From: Ewingella sp963519305
GTDB lineage: Bacteria; Pseudomonadota; Gammaproteobacteria; Enterobacterales; Enterobacteriaceae
Direction: 5' to 3'
DNA: 64,000 nucleotides
NCBI GenBank assembly: GCA_963519305.1
Contig: CAUQMS010000004.1
Coordinates: 220,004 to 284,003, forward strand
This document shows positions 51,700 through 59,826 of the stretch, one piece after another; the first letter of the stretch is position 1; every line of letters begins with the position of its first letter. The notes beneath the pieces are model-generated. The model saw only the letters and a list, made by a program, of their open reading frames with translations, ran no database searches and was not told the DNA's origin. A program made the position numbers and the translations under genes.

Positions 51700-51829
51700 A
51701 ATTCTTTAATATATAGCCATAAAGAGTTAACTGTCCTTGCGGGCGGCATCACGTCAGTGAATCTCGATAGTGGAGATCATAGGCATTTGTTATGCTTTGG
51801 TTTTGGCCTGGAAACTCACCGGAGAGACT

Positions 51830-52489
51830 GTGAAGCACGAGGCAGAACATCAGGATAAAGCGCCGACGCGGCGTTCAAGAGCGGTTGCCGCCAAGCGCAG
51901 CACCATCATGGCGGCAGCGCTGGAGTTTTTCTCTCTTTACGGTATACATGGCACCAGCCTGGATCAGGTCGCCGAGCGCGCCGACGTGTCGAAAACCAAT
52001 TTGCTTTACTACTTCCCGTCGAAAGAAGATCTCTATGTCGCCGTGTTGAAAGGTCTGCTCGACGTCTGGCTCGCGCCGCTCAAAGCGCTGCGCGCGGAGC
52101 AGCATCCGCTGGAAGCCATTGGTGAATATGTGCGCCTGAAGCTCTGTGTATCGCGAGACCATCCGCAGGCCTCGAGGCTATTCTGTCTGGAGATGGTGCA
52201 GGGTGCGCCTCTGCTTAAGCAGGAGCTGGGTGGTAGCCTGAAAACGCTGGTGGAAGAGAAGTCCGGGGTGATCCGCGGCTGGATAAACGCAGGGCTGATA
52301 GCTCCCGTTGAACCTTTGCATCTTATTTTTATGCTGTGGGCCACCACGCAGCATTACGCGGATTTTGGCGTTCAGGTGGAAGCGATTACCGGGAAAACCC
52401 TGAGTGACCCGCTTTTCTTCGAACAGACCGTGATTAACGTCCAGCGTATTATTACCGGCGGCATTCAACTTCGCGGGCAGGAGCAATAA
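51830..52489 (+). CDS. rutR: TetR-family regulator RutR
   Basis: A 219-residue TetR-type regulator with N-terminal helix-turn-helix (IMAAALEFFSLYGIHGTSLD then SKTNLLYYFPSKEDLYVAVL) closely matching E. coli RutR. It binds uracil or thymine and controls rutA expression. The GTG at 51830 has GGAG 5 bases upstream and gives the expected length; an upstream in-frame ATG at 51770 would add 20 unconserved residues. Its stop overlaps the next gene by one base (TAATG). Confidence 0.94.
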   Translation: MKHEAEHQDKAPTRRSRAVAAKRSTIMAAALEFFSLYGIHGTSLDQVAERADVSKTNLLYYFPSKEDLYVAVLKGLLDVWLAPLKALRAEQHPLEAIGEYVRLKLCVSRDHPQASRLFCLEMVQGAPLLKQELGGSLKTLVEEKSGVIRGWINAGLIAPVEPLHLIFMLWATTQHYADFGVQVEAITGKTLSDPLFFEQTVINVQRIITGGIQLRGQEQ

Positions 52490-53478
52490 TGGATTCGGTT
52501 TCACAGCTTGTACTGGGAGGGGCGGTAGGGATTGCGGTGATGGGCAAGCGCACGCCGGTATGGAAAGCCGCCTTAGCCGGTGCGGTGTGTGGAACGTTGC
52601 CCGATCTCGACGTGTTTTACGATCACGGCGACGCCATCAGCAATATGACGCAGCACCGCACTGAGACACATGCACTGCTATATCTGACGCTGGGTTCCCC
52701 GCTGATCGCCTGGCTGATGGCCAGGCTTTTTAGCGCCGGAGCGCATTTTCGCCACTGGTGGCTGGCCGTATGGCTGGCGCTGATCACCCATCCGCTGCTG
52801 GATATGATGACGGTCTACGGCACTCAGCTTGGCATTCCGTTTACCCATTTCCCGTTTGCGGTCGGCAGCATCTTTATTGTTGACCCGCTCTATACGCTGC
52901 CGCTGATTGCGGGCCTCGGTATTGCGCTGTACCGGCAAAATCACCGCGGGGTCTTCTGGAATAATCTGTTGCTGGGGGTGAGTTGTCTGTATCTGGCCTG
53001 TACGGTGGTGGAGCAGCATCAGGTAACGCTGCACGTCGGCGAAGAGCTGGAGCGGCAGCACATCGAGAGTACGCAGGTGCTGGTGACGCCAACGCCGCTG
53101 AATTCGCTGGTGTGGCGCGTGGTGGTGATGACCAAAGACAGTTATGGCGAAGGGTTTACCTCGCTGCTGCACCCCGATTCACCGATCCGTTTCTCTTTTT
53201 ATCCTCGTGGTGCTGCGCTGTATGAAACCTATAAAGATAATCCGTTCCTGGCGCGTGTCGCCTGGTTCAGTCACGGTTTTTTCAGCGTGAAGCAGCAGGG
53301 AAATAACATTCTGGTCAGCGACCTACGCATGGGTCAGCAACCCGATTACACCTTTGTGTTTAATCTGGGGGATTTAAGCCAGAACAGCCCGAACACGTTG
53401 CCCACTCAGGTCGCCGCAGTCAGACCTTCTGCCAGCACATTGTTCGAGCAGTTCCGGCAGGCGCTGAAGGTGGAGTAG
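52489..53478 (+). CDS. DUF457-type membrane-bound metal-dependent hydrolase (YdjM/YbcI-like)
   Basis: A 329-residue protein with an N-terminal membrane-embedded domain of about four to five helices and conserved polar residues HRTETHALLYL near residue 45 and HPLLDMMTVYGTQLGIPFTH near 97, as in YdjM/YbcI/YfhO-like putative metallohydrolases. The rest (about residues 165-329) is a soluble tail. It is translationally coupled to rutR, which is not a link I know from other genomes. The reaction is unknown. Confidence 0.82.
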   Translation: MDSVSQLVLGGAVGIAVMGKRTPVWKAALAGAVCGTLPDLDVFYDHGDAISNMTQHRTETHALLYLTLGSPLIAWLMARLFSAGAHFRHWWLAVWLALITHPLLDMMTVYGTQLGIPFTHFPFAVGSIFIVDPLYTLPLIAGLGIALYRQNHRGVFWNNLLLGVSCLYLACTVVEQHQVTLHVGEELERQHIESTQVLVTPTPLNSLVWRVVVMTKDSYGEGFTSLLHPDSPIRFSFYPRGAALYETYKDNPFLARVAWFSHGFFSVKQQGNNILVSDLRMGQQPDYTFVFNLGDLSQNSPNTLPTQVAAVRPSASTLFEQFRQALKVE

Positions 53479-53497
53479 GGGCCGAGTCGCCAAACTA

Positions 53498-53521
53498 AAA
53501 AGGAGCCATTTGGCTCCTTTT
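53498..53521. terminator. Bidirectional terminator between the DUF457 gene and cycA
   Basis: AAAAGGAGCCA/TGGCTCCTTTT, 11 bp with a 2-base gap, followed by CTATTTTT. It serves two convergent genes. Confidence 0.88.
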
Positions 53522-53540
53522 CTATTTTTAGTTGTTCATT

Positions 53541-54941
53541 TCACGCTGCACGTTTTCTGGTGCGCAGCCAGTAGCCGATGCCGAGAATCACAAACCACAG
53601 TGGTGTGACGATCAGCGCCTGTCGGGTGTCGTCCTGTAAGGTCAGCAGAACCAGCACGAAGACGAAGAACGCCATGCAGACCCAGCACATTAGTTTGCCG
53701 AGCGGCATCTTGTAGATTGACGCTTCATGCAGCTGCGGGCGCTGGCGGCGGTAGACCAGATACGAGCAAAGAATGATGGTCCACACGAACATAAACAGAA
53801 TTGCTGACACCGTAGTCACCAGCGTAAAGACGGTCATCACGTTGGGGATAAGGTAAATCAGCACCACGCCGCCCAGCAGACAGATGCATGAGAAGGTCAG
53901 CCCGTTTGACGGCACGGCGCGCGAGGAGAGTTTACCAAAGGCTTTTGGAGCGTTGCCCTCCTGCGCCAGACCAAACAGCATACGGCTGGTGGAGAATACG
54001 CCGCTATTGGCCGACGATGCAGCCGATGTCAGCACTACAAAGTTGATGATACTGGCCGCAGCAGGCAGCCCGGCAATCACGAAAAGTTCCACGAACGGGC
54101 TTTTGTCAGGTACTACCGAACTCCACGGCGTGACTGACATGATGATAATCAGCGAGAAGACGTAAAACATGATGATGCGCAGTGGGATCGCATTGATGGC
54201 GCGCGGCAGGGATTTCAGCGGGTCTTTGGTCTCAGCGGCGGTCGTCCCGACCAGTTCAATTCCGACAAAGGCGAAGACGGCTATCTGGAAACCCGCGAAG
54301 AATCCGCTGACACCTTTGGGGAAGAACCCGCCGTCATTCCATAGATTGCTAAAGGCGGCGACTGAGCCGGTGGGCGTCTGAAAATGGGTCAGTACCATCA
54401 CCAGCCCGGCAATGATCAATCCCACGATAGCGACGATTTTGATCATCGCGAACCAAAACTCCATCTCACCAAACATTTTCACTGTTGCAAGATTCAGGCT
54501 CAACAGCACCACGACGCAAAGCAGGGACGCTATCCATTGTGACAGCCCGGGAAACCAGAACTGGGCATACGCGGTGATGGCCACGACGTCGGCGATGCCG
54601 GTCACGACCCAGCAGAACCAGTAAGTCCAGCCAGTGAAATAGCCCGCCCAAGGGCCAAGCAAATCCGCAGCAAAGTCGCTGAAAGATTTGTATTCGAGGT
54701 TGGAGAGCAGCAGTTCCCCCATCGCGCGCATCACGAAAAACAGCATAAAGCCGATGATCATGTAGACGAAGATGATGGAAGGGCCGGCCAGGCTGATGGT
54801 TTTTCCCGAGCCCATAAACAGGCCCGTACCAATCGCGCCGCCGATAGCTATCAGCTGGATGTGCCGGTTGCTGAGGTTGCGCCGCAGGTTTTCTGCGCCT
54901 TCCTCCCGTGGCTCTGTGAGGATTTTTGTCTCTTCTTGCAT
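53541..54941 (-). CDS. cycA: D-serine/D-alanine/glycine transporter CycA
   Basis: A 466-residue amino-acid permease with about twelve membrane helices, nearly collinear with E. coli CycA: LRRNLSNRHIQLIAIGGAIG at residues 19-38, GSGKTISLAGPSIIFVYMII, EYKSFSDFAADLLGPWAGYF and FVWTIILCSYLVYRRQRP. It imports glycine, D-alanine, D-serine and D-cycloserine by proton symport. The ATG at 54941 (MQEETKIL) is chosen by comparison; the frame is open further upstream to 55100 without conservation. Confidence 0.95.
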   Translation of the reverse strand: MQEETKILTEPREEGAENLRRNLSNRHIQLIAIGGAIGTGLFMGSGKTISLAGPSIIFVYMIIGFMLFFVMRAMGELLLSNLEYKSFSDFAADLLGPWAGYFTGWTYWFCWVVTGIADVVAITAYAQFWFPGLSQWIASLLCVVVLLSLNLATVKMFGEMEFWFAMIKIVAIVGLIIAGLVMVLTHFQTPTGSVAAFSNLWNDGGFFPKGVSGFFAGFQIAVFAFVGIELVGTTAAETKDPLKSLPRAINAIPLRIIMFYVFSLIIIMSVTPWSSVVPDKSPFVELFVIAGLPAAASIINFVVLTSAASSANSGVFSTSRMLFGLAQEGNAPKAFGKLSSRAVPSNGLTFSCICLLGGVVLIYLIPNVMTVFTLVTTVSAILFMFVWTIILCSYLVYRRQRPQLHEASIYKMPLGKLMCWVCMAFFVFVLVLLTLQDDTRQALIVTPLWFVILGIGYWLRTRKRAA

Positions 54942-55300
54942 GTCGTGTTTATTCCTGTTTTCTGTCCAGCGACGCGATAGGTCCTGTCGCTTTTTTATGA
55001 TTTTTGAGCTCTGAATGGCTCTTGTTTGTCCGTGTTTCCCCGTTTGGTCGGGAAAGTAACGTAATACTAATGTTAAAAAATCACTTATTATAACCGGCAT
55101 GAAAATTAAGAAAGAGAAAAACGTATAGTATTTTTTACAGAATTGATGACTGAATGTTAATTAAGCGACTAATTGTCCAGGTGCGGGGAATAATACAGGT
55201 TTTCGTTGTGACGATAATCACAATAATGTTTGAGAATGAGTGCAAAGGGTTGGCGGAATGTTTGACATATGAACAGCAGAGGAGAATAATTCGTCGCGTT
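54942..55300. other. Intergenic region between cycA and tRNA-Lys
   Basis: About 360 A+T-rich bases hold the cycA leader on the minus strand and the tRNA-Lys promoter on the plus strand. No further gene or hairpin is evident. The cycA leader is a known target of the small RNA GcvB in E. coli, but I cannot verify a site here. Confidence 0.6.
55262..55290 (+). promoter_or_regulatory. Sigma-70 promoter of tRNA-Lys
   Basis: TTGACA (55262-55267), a 17-base spacer and AATAAT (55285-55290), 10 bases before the mature tRNA. Confidence 0.88.
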
Positions 55301-55376
55301 GGGTCGTTAGCTCAGTCGGTAGAGCAGTTGACTCTTAATCAATTGGTCGGCGGTTCGAACCCGCCACGACCCACCA
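55301..55376 (+). tRNA. tRNA-Lys (anticodon CTT)
   Basis: A 76-base cloverleaf with encoded CCA. The anticodon loop CTCTTAA gives CTT, which reads AAG; E. coli relies on a TTT isoacceptor for both lysine codons. The T arm GGCGGTTCGAACCCGCC also differs from the common tRNA-Lys T arm. The prophage integrase begins 15 bases beyond the 3' end, so the gene is the likely attachment site and its 3' part may have been supplied by the phage. Confidence 0.96.
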
Positions 55377-55390
55377 ATAATATCAATGCT

Positions 55391-56554
55391 TTACACTACT
55401 CTAAGTACTTCTGAAATATCCCCTTGTGACATATTTGTGCCGTTCTTGCCAAATATGACGTCTATTTGAGCTGCATGTTGAGTCAAATGATTTGGTGAGA
55501 GATGGGCATATCTCCTTACCATTTCTATTGACTCCCAGCCGCCCATTTCTTGCAAAGCGGATAAGGGAACTCCAGATTGAACCAACCAACTCGCCCAAGT
55601 ATGGCGCAAGTCATGAAAACGAAAATCTTCTATACCAGCTCTAATTAATGCTGCATTCCAAGCTGTATTTCCATCGACCCTCATTTTCCGAATTTCTTTT
55701 GTTTTCTCTCCGTTCGATTTTGTGGATGATACGGTGTGAACAAATACCCATCGGTGATGTTTACCAATTTGACTCCGCAGAACCTGACAGGCCGTGTCGT
55801 TGAGTGCTACCCCGATTGCACGGCCTCCTTTCGCATCTTCCGGGTGTATCCACGCCATCTTCCTTGTGATGTCCAGTTGCGACCATTCCAGGCTGAGGAT
55901 ATTACCCCGGCGAAGACCGGTAGCCAGCGCGAAGATAACGATTGGCTTCAGGTGCTCAGGAAGTGCTTCAACCAGATTCCTTGCCTCATCGTGATTCAGC
56001 CACCTGATACGGCGATTGCGAGGCTGCTTGGCTTTCACTATCGGTACCGAATCAAGCCATCCCCACTCGTTAGCCGCAATGCGCAGAAGTGAGCGCATGA
56101 AGGCCTGATGAGAATATCGTGAGGATTGGGAAACTGGCTTTGGTTTGTACGGCGGTACCGGCTTTCCCTCACGTTCCAATCTCTCCTTCATCTGCGTCCA
56201 GTTAGCGAGATGCTTTCTGTTCGTCATGCCCGACACCAGCGTCTGAATCTCATCGTTGCTGATACTGCCGATCTCCCTCCCTTTTAAATGCATCAGAAAG
56301 AAACCAATCTTTGATTTATCTGCATCCAAAGACTTCTTGTCGGCTTTCTCATTGAGCCACCGCAGGCACGCTTCTTCAAAGTATTTGACCGGAGCATCGC
56401 CCAACTTCTCGGTACGCCACATCTCAGCCTTTAACTTATCGTGGAGCTGCTGAGCTTGCCGCTTGTCCGTTGTCCCAAGAGACTGTCTAAATCTTTTGCC
56501 ACCAGGCGTAACGAAGTCACAGTGCCACGTTCCGCCCCTTTGCTTGATTGACAT
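55391..56554 (-). CDS. int: Phage tyrosine-recombinase integrase
   Basis: A 387-residue site-specific recombinase. The N-terminal part (1-90) is an arm-type DNA-binding domain, followed by a core-binding region and the catalytic domain with Arg215 in ATGLRRGN, His314-x-x-Arg317 in HDLRHTW, Trp340 in the His/Trp position of EMGGWES, and nucleophile Tyr349 in VRRYAHL. The gene ends 15 bases from tRNA-Lys, the standard arrangement for a tRNA-integrating phage. Its start lies inside the excisionase-like gene (124-base overlap). Confidence 0.95.
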   Translation of the reverse strand: MSIKQRGGTWHCDFVTPGGKRFRQSLGTTDKRQAQQLHDKLKAEMWRTEKLGDAPVKYFEEACLRWLNEKADKKSLDADKSKIGFFLMHLKGREIGSISNDEIQTLVSGMTNRKHLANWTQMKERLEREGKPVPPYKPKPVSQSSRYSHQAFMRSLLRIAANEWGWLDSVPIVKAKQPRNRRIRWLNHDEARNLVEALPEHLKPIVIFALATGLRRGNILSLEWSQLDITRKMAWIHPEDAKGGRAIGVALNDTACQVLRSQIGKHHRWVFVHTVSSTKSNGEKTKEIRKMRVDGNTAWNAALIRAGIEDFRFHDLRHTWASWLVQSGVPLSALQEMGGWESIEMVRRYAHLSPNHLTQHAAQIDVIFGKNGTNMSQGDISEVLRVV

Positions 56555-56781
56555 ACAAGTCCGTCCTCTTGCTGGTCAACCGCATTCACCGGCTGATTGT
56601 TGATCCAAGTGGTAATTGAGGCAATGCAATCTGACTTGAGAATGCGATAGTCGCCTTTCTTCTTACCGATGCCTGTTCTGCTAGCCCGCAACCGCGCCGC
56701 CTTAATCCATGCGTAACCGGTGCTGTGGCTGATTTTCAGGAACGAGCAAGCCTCTTCAAATGTGAAGATTTCTTCTTGCAT
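56431..56781 (-). CDS. Excisionase-like helix-turn-helix protein
   Basis: A 116-residue protein with an N-terminal DNA-binding domain EEIFTFEEACSFLKISHSTG at residues 3-22 followed by YAWIKAARLRASRTGIGKKK, the MerR-like fold of phage Xis and helix-turn-helix domain proteins. The C-terminal half is low in recognisable features. It overlaps int by 124 bases, as xis and int overlap in lambda-like phages, so it probably controls excision. A role as a simple regulator is possible. Confidence 0.75.
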   Translation of the reverse strand: MQEEIFTFEEACSFLKISHSTGYAWIKAARLRASRTGIGKKKGDYRILKSDCIASITTWINNQPVNAVDQQEDGLVCQSSKGAERGTVTSLRLVAKDLDSLLGQRTSGKLSSSTIS

Positions 56782-56792
56782 GCTTACCTCTG

Positions 56793-56993
56793 CTATTTAC
56801 CCTCAGCCACCCGATGAACCCAAACGCAAAGCCACAGCCACACTTCATGACCTGATGGGCATAGTGGCTTAGCTTGGTTGGCGTATTTATCGAGCAACTG
56901 ACGGAGAGTGTGGTGGTTGTCTTTACTGCGGAGTTCGGTGAGGAGTTTCTTTGCGATGCTTCTGACTGCGTTGTCGGCCTCTTCTGGCGTCAT
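56793..56993 (-). CDS. Small phage protein, 66 residues
   Basis: A short helical protein (EEADNAVRSIAKKLLTELRS near the start) with a C-terminal tryptophan-rich part HEVWLWLCVWVHRVAEG. No family recognised. It fits the gene series, with 3 bases to the gene upstream and 11 to the excisionase-like gene. Confidence 0.55.
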   Translation of the reverse strand: MTPEEADNAVRSIAKKLLTELRSKDNHHTLRQLLDKYANQAKPLCPSGHEVWLWLCVWVHRVAEGK

Positions 56994-56996
56994 GGG

Positions 56997-57548
56997 CTAC
57001 TCCATCTTGCGGTAACCTGCGTCGTAGAGTGCGGTCATCTCTTCTTTAGTAAATCTGATTGCGGCAGGCAGCGTGTAGCCCACATCACGCATCGCTTCGA
57101 TGGACTCATCCCTTGCCACATCCTCAGGTGAGCGGATGGGGCGGAACTTAGGTGCGCAGTGAGCATAAGAGATGCATGCATTATTTGGCCTCTGCCAATC
57201 CCATTGCCAAACAATTGCATTATCTACAGAAAGAATAACCGTGCATTCCTGCCAGTCTCCGGCTGAATCACACTCGCATTTAGTACCAACCGGCGGCAAC
57301 CCTTCGCCATCCCATTCAGTAGTCAACTGTTGGTTTACAACTGGCTCGGTGATTGGTCGGCGCTCGGCGATGACTTCCCAGTTGCAGGTCGAATGTATGC
57401 AGGATTTCTCACCCAAGCATTCTGCGCCATCGACAAACTCACCCATTCTCTTAATCCATCCCTGCCGACGATGCCTAGCAATTATCAGGCATTTATCGCT
57501 GGAGCCCTCGAAATCCTTCTCACTTCCCTTCGTAATCTCGTATTTCAT
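56997..57548 (-). CDS. Phage protein of unknown function, 183 residues
   Basis: The start MKYEITKGSEKDFEG at 57548 overlaps the small membrane-protein gene by 4 bases (ATGA); the open frame extends 72 bases further upstream but crosses that gene. The middle reads WDGEGLPPVGTKCECDSAG, a segment seen in many lambdoid early-region proteins, and the end is EEMTALYDAGYRK. Function is unknown. Confidence 0.65.
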   Translation of the reverse strand: MKYEITKGSEKDFEGSSDKCLIIARHRRQGWIKRMGEFVDGAECLGEKSCIHSTCNWEVIAERRPITEPVVNQQLTTEWDGEGLPPVGTKCECDSAGDWQECTVILSVDNAIVWQWDWQRPNNACISYAHCAPKFRPIRSPEDVARDESIEAMRDVGYTLPAAIRFTKEEMTALYDAGYRKME

Positions 57549-57646
57549 TTCCACACCCCATAAATAAGCACACTCAAAGCCACCCACGATAGGCCACCCA
57601 CCGCAACAACGATTATCCAAACAGCCAGTTTTGATGCTCTGCTCAT
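57545..57646 (-). CDS. Small single-span membrane protein of phage, 33 residues
   Basis: ATG at 57646 with GGGAG upstream (spacing 7). The product is a short basic start, MSRASKLA, then one hydrophobic helix (VWIIVVAVGGLSWVALSVLI) and a short tail. The start overlaps the upstream stop (ATGA) and its stop overlaps the downstream start (ATGA), so it is translated in series. Too short for most gene callers. Confidence 0.6.
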   Translation of the reverse strand: MSRASKLAVWIIVVAVGGLSWVALSVLIYGVWK

Positions 57647-57855
57647 CTCGTTACTCCCACATATTTCCATTCGCCTTTGCCATCCAGATACGGACATGCA
57701 CCGCCTCCTGGAGCAATCACTAATCTTCCAATTCCGTCATCGTCATATACCCTGCAAGTCATCCCGTACTTGCTCCAGACTGGGTAATACTTCCCTGCGG
57801 TGAAATGCTCACTTCCGGTGTAAGCAGTTTTGATGTACACGTCAGGGTCGGTCAT
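57643..57855 (-). CDS. Small phage protein, 70 residues
   Basis: MTDPDVYIKTAYTGSEHFTA at the start, then GKYYPVWSKYGMTCRVYDDDG, an SH3-like short beta pattern found in many small phage proteins. No function known. It has 5 bases to the gene upstream and a 4-base overlap with the membrane-peptide gene downstream. Confidence 0.6.
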   Translation of the reverse strand: MTDPDVYIKTAYTGSEHFTAGKYYPVWSKYGMTCRVYDDDGIGRLVIAPGGGACPYLDGKGEWKYVGVTR

Positions 57856-57860
57856 GGTGG

Positions 57861-58166
57861 TTACTCCGGATTAGGCGCGGCGGCGAGGAATTGCTCCCAC
57901 ATGCTTTCAGCCCGGCTAATCGCAGGAAGAATTGAATCAACCTCGCCGGCAATCATCGCGTTAAGTAACATCTTGTCAGTAGGGATAACTGGAACGAGTT
58001 TCCAGCCATCTGGTGCTGCTGATGCCCTCGCCTCATACGCCTTGCGAAGCCAGTAATAAAAGGCCTCTGTGGATACGCACCCGCAGTCGATGTCGATGGT
58101 TCCAGTTTGGCTTGATAGCCACTCATCAAAGGTTGAATTAACCACTGAGTTCTCCAAATCCTTCAT
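57861..58166 (-). CDS. Phage protein of unknown function, 101 residues
   Basis: It contains FDEWLSSQTGTIDIDCGCVS then FYYWLRKAYEARASAAPDGW, then KLVPVIPTDKML and a C-terminal AESMWEQFLAAAPNPE. This order (short domain, Trp-containing middle, WEQFLAAAP end) is common in lambdoid early proteins. It overlaps its upstream neighbour by 4 bases. Confidence 0.62.
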   Translation of the reverse strand: MKDLENSVVNSTFDEWLSSQTGTIDIDCGCVSTEAFYYWLRKAYEARASAAPDGWKLVPVIPTDKMLLNAMIAGEVDSILPAISRAESMWEQFLAAAPNPE

Positions 58167-58387
58167 GCTGCATCTCCAAATTCAAACACGCGTGATTTGC
58201 TCTTGCTCTTGGCCTTCTTCACCTGCTTAGCCTTTGCCACCACCTGCTTGCATGGTGGCATCACAGATGAAACACCGCGACGTGCTCTTGCACGCGCTGT
58301 CATGTTGAATATGTGCCGGGCAGTCCAGTCGCATCCGTCGTCCACATAGTCAGGACGGGTGTTGATTCTCAGGTCGTCTTCAAACAT
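58163..58387 (-). CDS. Small basic phage protein, 74 residues
   Basis: The start MFEDDLRINTRPDYVDDG at 58387 is chosen because GGAG lies 6 bases upstream. The middle WTARHIFNMTARARARRG and the Lys/Ser-rich tail KAKQVKKAKSKSKSRVFEFG are strongly basic, which suggests nucleic-acid contact. No family recognised. It overlaps both neighbours. Confidence 0.58.
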   Translation of the reverse strand: MFEDDLRINTRPDYVDDGCDWTARHIFNMTARARARRGVSSVMPPCKQVVAKAKQVKKAKSKSKSRVFEFGDAA

Positions 58388-58595
58388 AGTGCTCTCCAAC
58401 TTTCAGTATTTCGGTAACCGCCCCGACGTCACAGCCGGAAGCAAAAATCGTTGTGCCTTCATGCAATGAAACTCGCACTTCGGCTGGCTCGACTCCTGTC
58501 ATGCTCCACAATCCCTGTCGTAACACTGCCTCAAGTTCAGACGTGTCTACTCGACCCGCGTAGTAATAAGCGCGGGGTAATTTGACTGTGATCAT
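58380..58595 (-). CDS. Small phage protein, 71 residues
   Basis: MITVKLPRAYYYAGRVDTSE start at 58595, with GAGG upstream; the earlier ATG at 58610 lacks a ribosome site. The pattern of short strands (VEPAEVRVSLHEGTTIFASG) suggests a small alpha/beta fold. Function unknown. Confidence 0.58.
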   Translation of the reverse strand: MITVKLPRAYYYAGRVDTSELEAVLRQGLWSMTGVEPAEVRVSLHEGTTIFASGCDVGAVTEILKVGEHYV

Positions 58596-58623
58596 CGGGG
58601 GATACCTCATGTTGCAGGCGTAA

Positions 58624-58646
58624 AAAAGGCCGCCGATTGGCAGCCT
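58624..58646 (-). terminator. Terminator inside the prophage early region
   Basis: Minus-strand GGCTGCC/GGCGGCC stem (one wobble) followed by six T. It splits the early gene series after the 61-residue protein. Confidence 0.75.
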
Positions 58647-58662
58647 TGTCGAATATTCTGAT

Positions 58663-58848
58663 TTATGGTTTGCTTAACAAACACCAGTTTGTGACGCTAT
58701 CTTGGTCAACTACGCACTTCCATTCACTATCCTTGTAAATCCACCAAGCTCCCTCTTTGCACCAGCCAAAATCGTAATCCCCGTTATACCAAACAAGCAC
58801 GGGGCAGTCCCTCTGTGAGGGCTTTAATTCCATACTGTTCCATTCCAT
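58663..58848 (-). CDS. Small DUF551-like phage protein, 61 residues
   Basis: It reads MEWNSMELKPSQRDCPVLVW, then YNGDYDFGWCKEGAWWIYKD and VTNWCLLSKP at the end. The W-x-S-x-x-L-P... DCPVLVW pattern is like DUF551 proteins of lambdoid phages. AGGTGA sits 5-6 bases upstream of the ATG at 58848. Function unknown. Confidence 0.65.
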   Translation of the reverse strand: MEWNSMELKPSQRDCPVLVWYNGDYDFGWCKEGAWWIYKDSEWKCVVDQDSVTNWCLLSKP

Positions 58849-58916
58849 GATTATCACCTAAAAATTTTATTCGATCATTATACCATTGCGCGGCTATTGT
58901 GTTTTCTTCTTGGTGG

Positions 58917-58985
58917 CTATTTCTTCCACCACTGATAGCAGATTAGTAACGCTAAAAATACCAGCACCCAAGTTGCACCGTCCAT
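58917..58985 (-). CDS. Tiny membrane peptide of phage, 22 residues
   Basis: The ATG at 58985 overlaps the stop of the upstream gene (TAATG). It encodes MDGATWVLVFLALLICYQWW plus two lysines: one hydrophobic helix with a Trp/Lys end. Re-initiation at the overlap would couple it to the upstream gene. It may be real or chance. Confidence 0.42.
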   Translation of the reverse strand: MDGATWVLVFLALLICYQWWKK

Positions 58986-59581
58986 TACTCACCATCCTTA
59001 ACGACGATGCCAGCGGCCACGATTGCTGCTGTCACTTCATCACGGTGTAACCATTCCCCGCCAGAGGTCATCGCTGCTCGGGTAGCGGTTGTCTGTGAGC
59101 GAACCAAATACGGCTTGTAGCCATGAGGCAACACGACCGGTTTTTGCGGGGCGGTGAATAGTGGTGCGATATTTCTTTCAAGATCAGTTATGACGGCCCA
59201 GATGGGAACTGAATCACTCCCTTGCCTTGCCATGGCTCGATAGCTGTCAGCATAAGCCAGCACTGGGTTACCCACCGGCACCTGCTCGCCTTTCAGCTCG
59301 GCGAGTTCTTCCTGAGCCGCCAGCAATTTGCGTTCCACTGCTTTCTCGCGATGCAATGCCTTGTGTAGCTCTTCCTCTGAGCCGGCTGACCGCTGGCGTT
59401 CTGCTTCGAGCTGTTCTTGCATCTTCAATGCCGCTTCAATTCCACCTGCGACAAGAGCATTTTTCTTTTCAGCAGCTTCGAGCTGGTCGATTAATTCAGC
59501 GGCAAGAGTGCGAACCCCCTCCACTGATTTAAGTATGCATAGCACTTCACGCAGCGCCTTGATATCTGTTGCATCAGTCAT
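58985..59581 (-). CDS. Ead/Ea22-like phage early protein
   Basis: A 198-residue protein. The first part (residues 10-95) is a long coiled coil (LAAELIDQLEAAEKKNALVA, then EAERQRSAGSEEELHKALHR). The end carries the WLHRDEVTAAIVAAGIVVKD type tail seen in Ea22-like proteins of lambdoid phages. Its exact role is unknown. It overlaps the next gene by 4 bases. Confidence 0.65.
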   Translation of the reverse strand: MTDATDIKALREVLCILKSVEGVRTLAAELIDQLEAAEKKNALVAGGIEAALKMQEQLEAERQRSAGSEEELHKALHREKAVERKLLAAQEELAELKGEQVPVGNPVLAYADSYRAMARQGSDSVPIWAVITDLERNIAPLFTAPQKPVVLPHGYKPYLVRSQTTATRAAMTSGGEWLHRDEVTAAIVAAGIVVKDGE

Positions 59582-59826
59582 ACATCCCTCTTTGCTAATC
59601 CGATTTCATCCCACACGCAATCCACGCTTTCTTCGTCGAAAACCTCGATCACTCCCTTCATGCGGCAACCAGAGCATTTAACAGGGTCGCCTTCATACAG
59701 AAAGTCTTTTCGTCCAACGCTCTTAACGATGGCAGTTTTAGATTCGCAATATGGGCAAGGCGTCAGCCAGTCAATTAGCAATATTCGCTTGCGTGGTGTT
59801 GGAATATTTTTGGCTGCATCAGTCAT
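59578..59826 (-). CDS. Zinc-ribbon phage protein (Lar-like)
   Basis: An 82-residue protein with two metal-binding pairs, CPYC near residue 24 and CSGC near 51, spaced as in a small zinc ribbon. Lar-type restriction-alleviation proteins of lambdoid prophages have this plan, but similarity is not strong enough to assign that function. Confidence 0.58.
   Translation of the reverse strand: MTDAAKNIPTPRKRILLIDWLTPCPYCESKTAIVKSVGRKDFLYEGDPVKCSGCRMKGVIEVFDEESVDCVWDEIGLAKRDV

Larger units (their letters stand above)
51434..51829. promoter_or_regulatory. Divergent rutA/rutR control region
   Basis: About 395 bases between the two genes. It holds a RutR box (51638-51653), a possible sigma-54 site (51684-51699) and the rutR ribosome site GGAG (51821-51824). 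The part nearest rutA is A+T-rich leader with no ORF or hairpin of note. Confidence 0.75.
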
